A DNA stretch of 58,171 nucleotides, taken from NCBI RefSeq assembly GCF_000485595.1, contig NW_014577124.1, positions 190,746-248,916 of the forward strand. The letters are read 5' to 3'. Source of the DNA: Priapulus caudatus (lineage: Eukaryota; Priapulida; Priapulimorpha; Priapulimorphida; Priapulidae). This document shows, piece after piece, positions 31,301 through 40,225 of the stretch. Under the pieces are notes generated by a model that saw only the letters and a program-made list of their open reading frames with translations, was not told where the DNA came from and ran no database searches. The position numbers and the translations under genes are program-made. Within the stretch, counting starts at the first letter, position 1. Each line of letters opens with the position of its first letter.

Positions 31301-34300
31301 AAATCTTAATTGATAAATGACTGACAAGATTAAATTTGCATGTCCGTGGTTGATATATACTGTGCGGTAAAAAATATTAGATTACAAATTATAGAACGGA
31401 GTGAGTATACCGTTCGATGAGGTCGTCGATTTTTATATCCCTACCATTTGTCAAGCTACGTAACGCATCTAATAATAGTGTGAGATAAACTGTTGAAATA
31501 TATAATCAAACGCAGCAAAATGCCGCACATTAAATCGAAATCATGTGGTTGTAGCACGGTAATGCCACGCTGTCCTTGTCCTATCCCGGATAATATAACG
31601 CTAATGTGGGTAATAACATGCGATACCTCATTTTGTACTGCGTTCGACGAAACAAATTATAGGGTCATGCGTCCTTGTGCGTAACATACAAGTTGAACTA
31701 TACGATCGTTGCAAAGTGGCAAAGAATACGGTTTAAGATGGTTAGAAGTATTTGGCCCCTGTACATATGTTTTTGCTCGTGCGCACGTGTGCTTACCATG
31801 TTCGATGCTGTATAGCAGTGGACTCATGATACCCGTATCCTGGTCCTCGGCATATATTTTCGCTGGCTGTATGATCAGAGGCGTGCCCTGTACATACGAA
31901 GAGACAACAACTAATTAGTTGATTACAGAAGTATGTTAGTTTGATTAGTAAATTACAGAATGCTCAGGAACGCGTAATGTCATACGTGTGATCGAGTTAT
32001 CCAGATTGACTGATTCTGTGCATAAACACAGAATTTTGCCATTGTTGTAGAATTAATTTAGGAGTGGCATAACATTATTTTATATTTAAAACAAGCAGAT
32101 GGTGCAACAATGATTTTTGACACTTTTATGATGAAAATGCTAAATATATTATTGCATTCACCTAAATTCACAACCATCACATATCTCTAGAATTAATCAG
32201 TTATTAATACATATAATTATAAAATACTATATATTATTATAATTAATAATTTACCAACCTTACATAGAATAAATTCAACTGACAAAATAAGAATCAAATG
32301 TAAAAAAAAATGTAAAAAAAAATGTAAAAAACTAAATTTCCTAATATACTGCATGAATCTCACCTCATACTCAGCCCCTCTCACATACAATTATTATCTC
32401 ATTAAATACCCGTGTAGGTTTGCCCTGCTCTAGTTACACAACAGCATCGCCTACACAAAGGATTTATTTGACTTTTACACAGCAGGACATATTCGTATAG
32501 GAAGTAAGCAAGCACATTGTTTTATCATGACTGAAAAGATAAAGGGCGCTTAGTGCACAAAACACGTTTCTATAGTTGGGCATGATGTTCCGTGAAGTGT
32601 TGCACGTGTTCACGCATCGTCCGTCTGCACGCGTTCATGCGCACACACGCACGCTCTCTATCACCACATACTACTTACCACAGGTGCACTGTAGAGCACG
32701 TCCGCACGGTAGGGGCCATTGAAAAAAATCGGGTTAAGGTTATCCTCGTCAATGACATTTACGATTAACGTCTGCGTTGAACTCAGTGATCCTGGGATCT
32801 CTCCCAGATCCTGGGGAAAGACACAGATGAACATGAGATGCATATTGACATTGACATATTGACATTAGATGTATAACTTATATAAGTTAATTAATTAACA
32901 TTAACTGACGAATTAAACTCGTGTTAATAATTTGAGACTTGTGTTTATGTGATTCAGAGAATGTTTGCATTTGGCACGTCGAATGCCCATAATTAGGCTA
33001 TCGTACGTTAAAGTCAAAAGGACGAATTCTATCTATGCTTTTGAATGTTTAGAATTGACCACAATATAACACAGTGAAATTATCTCTCGAAGTTGAACAA
33101 CCCCCATATATCATACTAGACCTCATATTAGAAAGTACACTAGTAGTAGTACGTGACACAGAATGTAAGATTGTAATAATTGTAATGAACACATATACTG
33201 TCTTAATCACAGAATAACACGCGAGTCGTAAACCGTGAGAAGCACAAATATTCACAGCAATACCTAATTGGGGAGTGTCATGAAAGCAATCATATTTAAT
33301 TGCCCTGTATAAGAATTTCATCCATAAAGGGAGATGCCAGCAGATAAATTGTGTGCGATGTTTGCATAAATGTTGGCCCAGGCACCTCAACAATACGAGA
33401 ATGAAGCGTCCACCATAGCAGAAACCAGTAAGTAATCGCAGAGTAATCAATGCATTGCAGTCCGCTCGCAACCGCACATCACACACGAATCGTAACCCGC
33501 CTCACGCAGTAAAGAGAATTTATTTGATTTATTCGGCTAGAATCGTCACGTGAATGACAGACAAGATGATTGTGCCGCGTGATCTTAAGCAGTGACAGGT
33601 TCGGCATCTGACTCGGGTATTGCCCACTAACCTCAACTTTCATCGTGATGTTAAATGACTTAACGACACGATAGTCCAGTGACTTTTGAAGCAGCATGAC
33701 TCCGTTGTAGTTGTTCGGCATTCCAACGTAATCCTGAAAGCAAGACATATATATTGTATTCGGTTTGTATAGTTTAGAAAATTACTGGATGCGTTACTGA
33801 CAGCGATATACAATCAAAGACAGCTAGGGTGTACTTAACCCATCTTTTAATGCGTGTTGAAAAATAATATAGACTTCACAATGGCGATCTGCTGCCAGAT
33901 ATTGTCTCTGTGTGTTACTAAGCCTAAATACGTGCACTGATTCTACACTGAGCATAATTCAAGAGCCTATCTGCACACTTTCATTATATTGTACATAGTG
34001 TTTATCATTAGCTGTATAATTAACAGATCTAAGTCGCAGAGGTCTCCTGCCGGCTTAGATAACGGGAAGGGCAAATATACTTAATATAATTATTCATAAC
34101 CTTCTCGCAAACACTGTAGGTAGAGATAGTTTTGCGCTGATCTGCGTATCCTGCTAGTGAAAGGCCTTAGAAAAACATTGTCCTGGCGGTAAAATAAACA
34201 CAAATCTCGTATTGATAGGCCCTAGTTAGATCTCCTGTGTAAGCCACAACATTACATGAAACGCTGGCATGCTGTGTGCGTACGTGCGTGAGTGCATGTG

Positions 34301-34782
34301 TGTGCGTGCGTGTGTGAGCAATGCATGTGTGTGCGTGTGTGAGTGCATGAGTGTGCGTGTGCTTGCGCATGGGTCTCTGTGTGCGTGTGAATGAACTCAC
34401 ATGCGTCCGCCGACCACTTTAATTACACACCCCCATGAAGGACAAATAGCCCCGAGGTTTTTTAAATAAACGAAACATGCATTTACTGCTGATACTTCCC
34501 TGGCACGGCTTTTTGGTTCATATAAACACAAAGGAATAGCTCCCCATGGTCACTATTTCATACCAATTAAATCATGGGCAAAGAGAACTAAGGCTATATA
34601 TATATATATATTATGACTCTATTTGATTGCCATGAGCAAACAATGGTTATAATAGACATGTTGTTATTGTCATGATACGTTACATTTCGTTGTGACATGT
34701 ACAATGTCAATATTAATGTAGCACAAACAATTTAAAAGCAATATATACTTATATATTGCTGAGCTGCTTAATATATTACTTA

Positions 34783-34873
<91 letters not shown>

Positions 34874-37800
34874 TTACCGAGTAAGTCGAATTCTCGATGA
34901 AGTATAGCATGAAGTTGTTTGGAAACGTGTAATCATTGTCTTTTGCTTGAGCTTGAAATATGGTCGTGTTCAGATTTGCCAGCTGAAACAGAACCACAAG
35001 CAATCAAGAAAATTTTTCTAAAATGGTTGTAAAACTTACAACCACCAGTCCAACCGTGCAATAAAACATCGCTGCCTCGGGGAATCTCCAAGGTGTGACA
35101 GTGGGTACATTTCCTGGTAGACCTCGTAAATTAAAATGCGCTTACATCCTGGCGAGTACGCATCATATCAGGGGGTGAAGAACGACGGAAATAAGAAGAC
35201 GGCAGAATTAATCTGTCATTATTCATCTCCTGATCATATAAAACCAAGTACGCTAAAAGGATTTCGATTGTAACGAATGCCTTTGCGGCATTCCGCAAAA
35301 ACTATTGCATGCTCATTTACCAAGCTGTAAATCTCACAGAGAAACCCGGGTAAGGATGGTTAAGCACAAAATAGCTAACGGTGCAAAACCCCATGTCTGA
35401 CGTACCACATCAAGCCGGAGTTATGCTTTTTTTAGGTTTCCCTTTTCATGAGCAATTTTGGAGCATAGTTTCAACCTAACCCCGCCAAAAACGAACCTTC
35501 ATGTCAAACTTATATAGGTGAACCGTACCATTGAGTTTTTAAAAACCTTAAAATTCCTCCTGGCTACTTACATCAGGTTATCATCCTAAAGCAATATTAC
35601 CCAGCAACGCAAAACTATACGCATTATGACCAAATCATTCACATCCTGGTCTGAAATTGAATCTGAACATTCAAAGTCTGACATACAAGACACGAACAAA
35701 AACTAAATAACGGAAAACTAAAGTAAATGATTGATGATAACTATACACCCACGCGTAGGCACACGGGTGATACGAAATCTACACCGAAATCACACGTGCA
35801 TGCTGCAAACGCAAAATGCAACAAAACGCTAAACTGCACAAAAAAACAAATATGCTACAAAGTGCCCGCACACTTATCACCGAAAACCAAACATAAAAAC
35901 CAAAAAAATTGTAAAAGTTCTACATATAACGCTCAACACCTAACGTTCGCGCACGTACGCGAAGGTGTTGGAATATATTTTCTACGTAGCAAAAACGACT
36001 TCCTCGTTTGAAAACCTTTCTGAACGTATTTGAAGTTTTGATCTACGTACGCCCTATCTCTCGCAGCTATGAATTCGGAATTAACCTCGACTAAGTATAA
36101 CGCGAGTGTAGCTGCAGCAGATCTTACCAGTATAAATTTACTACCTCGGTCTATGGTATATATAACTAGCCGCACATTGAGTTATGCAACTGCAGGTGCG
36201 TGCCCCTCTATGTTTGACAATGCCATCTGCAATGCGAATAAACCTGTATAAATTTCTACTAATCTTAAATAATTATATAATCGGTGTCTAGCAAAAGCGA
36301 CGTACTCTGATGCAAATGCTTCGACGAAACATGATAAACGTGTACAGAAGTGACTTATAGTTAGTATGCATCGTACATAAATTCATAATATGCTAATATC
36401 GGAGCTGCTCGGATAAACCTCGTGGAGATTACCACCTGGTGAGACCTGTGTGAACAGATAAAAGCCACGAGGGTGTCGGTGGTCGACAACCCAACATAAA
36501 TTCTTTTACATGAAAAGTTTTTTTTAAATTCTATTTCCTCGGTTATAAGAAAAACTGCTGTATTATTCAATCTTCAGTTGTTCAATTGTATTGTATTGTT
36601 CAAATACATTTTTAGTTCATAACAGTGCAATATGAACTCTCAAGAGAGTTTGTGCAGATATAATACACCCCTTGTGAGGACTACATAATTACCAAAAGGT
36701 GATATCAAGTTTTGCTACTCCACCCACACGCTGACAGACAGGTTATACACTCGTAACTCTATTACGGGACAAATAAGGTCCAGAGTCAGAGGAGCTGGAA
36801 TGCTCGTAACAATGTAAAAAAAAAGTTTTTTAGATGATCTTCCCTCACTGCCATTGCCATGTTGATACAGGGCCGGCTTACGAAGGACGAGTGAAGCAAT
36901 TGTGCCGACTGAGCAAACAATATTAGCGCACGACAATATTGCCTTTCTGTGACTACTGACACGATTCACGCACAAGATGCGAAATCACACAGTCACAGTG
37001 GCCACAGGGTTGCGAGGACTTCTAGCAGTATGATCATACTCCCGTACACTATAGCGTGCAGACGGCGTGAGGATAATTTCAGTGAATTTTAAACTAAATC
37101 AATATTGACAGTATAATTTTGGTGCGATTATTTCCAAAACAGCAGTAAACCAGTTCCGAAGCAGACATGTGCCAAATGACTGCAAAAACACCCCTATACC
37201 AATAAAAGTAGAAAATAAAATAGCAAAGGTGTAACGATTTTCTCACTGTGTGTATGTATATAAGACGGAAAAATGATTTTTGTTTACTATGTGAGTATGA
37301 ACTCGTATGAAAATGTACGCATCTAAGATGTAATCAGTGATCATGTTTTGGGTTTTTTCAGAACGAAACCTCAGTATAATGACGCAAATGATGTCAATCT
37401 CATACAACGCACACCCCGAATTAGTCTGTATACTAACGGAGCTGGCATGAGTGACAATTTGGAAAAGTGAATCTAGCTAACTGGCGCTACTACAAACACA
37501 GAATTCTAAAAATGCTCCGACAGAGCAAAATGTCAAACCACAATAGCCAAGGGCTATACAAATTACCATAACAGAGTTTTTTGCCCTGTCACTTTTACAT
37601 TCTTTGTGCTTTAAAATAGTGGCTTATGACCATCGTGAAGAAATTAGGGTCAATATCCACTTAAATGCAACTTCGTGTGTCCGACAAGGTAAATGACTGA
37701 CACAGAGCAGGGGGCAGAACCCCTGTGTACTTACTACACAGCACAGCCATACAGACGGCTCGCTATACATTGATATATATCAATAGTCCATAATAGAAAA

Positions 37801-40103
37801 TTCTCTATTTTCTATTATGGACTCTTGATATATATATATATATAGCTATGTATATATACATATACACTCCATACTAGCACATGCTTGATGACACATTGCA
37901 GACCTAGTTCATTCACACCACATTAACCTTCAGACCAAGACAAGAATGCAAAAGATCATAAACGATTAAGGAAATATTACTTACTATACGGTTACGGTTT
38001 GACATCATTACTCTAACCAGATCATTACTCTAAGCCATGGCATCATTACCATAACCAGATAAGATTCTGCACTGATAACTACCATGACGGCTCTTGAATT
38101 GCTGAGCTAGCACACTGGAATTACACGGTGAACTAAGAACCAATGTATTGCGCCAATTGTATTTTCTACACGGAACTGCTTATAACAAACACTACGTACG
38201 TATTGTTATAACAATCCACCATATTCTCTCTATGACATCTCGATTGTGTTAATTATCCAATACAAACTGAGAAGTAATTCAGCACATCTTTTTTTTTATC
38301 TGGGCAATACCTATTCCGACTGACGTTAAGCTGCTATTTTTACTAGCGATTGTCACGCCTAATCAAGCGGGAGGGTGGCTGACATGGTCTAGACCGACAC
38401 AACGTTTCCTTCTCACCGATCTTCAGCTATTGTTATTGCAGCTGGCCAGGTGCCAGTGCCACACGTGCACGCTGCAAGCAACCCTAGATGACTAATGAGG
38501 CTCGCATTCACAATACACGACCCAACTGGAATTTAAACGGTTGCCATGGTTACGTGAAATGGCACGTGTCAGCCACATGCAGTGAGCGCATTTTCTACGT
38601 CCCAGTAATCAACAAAAAGGTGCGCAGTTATCCAATTTACTTCAGCATACTCAACGAAAATTCATGAAGACTGTAGACATATGCACGCTAGTACGTATTC
38701 CTTTTACAATTTGCCTTGCATAGACAATAGGCTTGTTCATGAAAACATACAGCCCTAGTCACTATAACTGGAGCAAAGGGTATAATTATTAACTAGAGCT
38801 AGGAAACACAGATATAATCACACAGATAAAGAATAAATACAGCAGTAGCAAATTCAGAGGCAGGCATCGGGATAATTATAAACTAATATTTGCAATGTTT
38901 ACTTACCTCACTCACACTTGTTGCAAATATCTTGTTGACAAAGTATGGTTGTTTGTTGTTTATATCAGTGACAAACACATTGAGTCGTAGATCAGTAACC
39001 TAATAACAATGATAAAAGAAAATGACTTTAATAGCATGAAAGCTAGATTAATGTAGTAATATGCAATAACGTAAGTATTTTATACTGAATTTCTAAGGAT
39101 AAATATTATTTTTATTTAAAAATAAAAATTGGTTTTGCCAATTGATACATAGCAACTGACATTATTGAAATTGTCTCTGTAATCATTTAATGAAAATTAC
39201 AAAGATTATAATAGATTGCAGCATTTTAACTGCATATTCTCACCTTAGTATGATAGCACAAATCACGCAAAATTTATTTGGTGAATCTAAACATATTAAT
39301 TTACTTTCATGCAGTACTTACAGGGCCATTCTGCAGAACTTTACATTTGATATGCAGTGTAATCGGCATGTTTTGGCTTGGATCTTCCAAGCTATCGATC
39401 TAGAAAGAAAACACATAACATTAGCTAGCATCATAATTAATACTTGATAATGACTCAATAAATCCATTGATAATTAATTTACTTCAATGAATGCAACTGA
39501 TAAATTTTCATGCAGATATAATTAAATAAATTAACCATACTCAATCTAAAGCATATAACATTAGATTATGTGCTCATGGTAAAAGACAAAGGCCGCAGGC
39601 TTGTGTCCAAGTGCGTGTGCACGTTTGCATGCATGTATGCAAATGAATGCGTGCCTGCTTGCATTTATTGGTTGACAACTTGGCACACTCTAAATGTTTA
39701 TGATGTGTGTAGATGTGTTATTTCGTGCCTATGATCCTTACCCATGGTTGCAAGTCATTCAACAGATACACCTGTCGTGAGCTAATGTCAAATCCGATGT
39801 GAGGGTCAAGAGTACCAGCCTGGGTTAATGATATCTCACTGTCATCACCATTAAGTCGCAGGACTCCTACCATATAATCTGTAACACACAAAGCACACAA
39901 TTGTCATGCATTAGTTGTTCTATTTCTGGGAGACAGTATGTGTATTGAAGTATATACTGCAACATTTTATATTAAATTAGTATACTAAATGGCTATCTCC
40001 GTCAATACAGTTCGTTGAACGCAGCTGTTTCCAATTAAACATGAAACTGTAGCTCTGCAATTTTATGTAAACAATTTTCACTTTTTAAATCTAATGTTCC
40101 TTC

Positions 40104-40135
<32 letters not shown>

Positions 40136-40193
40136 ATATAATATATATGTAATGTTGAATTAATGTTCATGCAACATTTGTAAAACATATGTT

Positions 40194-40225
<32 letters not shown>

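Larger units (their letters stand above)
31111..33631 (-). other. Cadherin introns around exons 8 and 9
   Basis: Apart from exons 31797-31887 and 32679-32810, these introns are AT-rich. The only repeat noticed is a triple AAATGTAAAAAA motif near 32295-32330. Confidence 0.5.
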
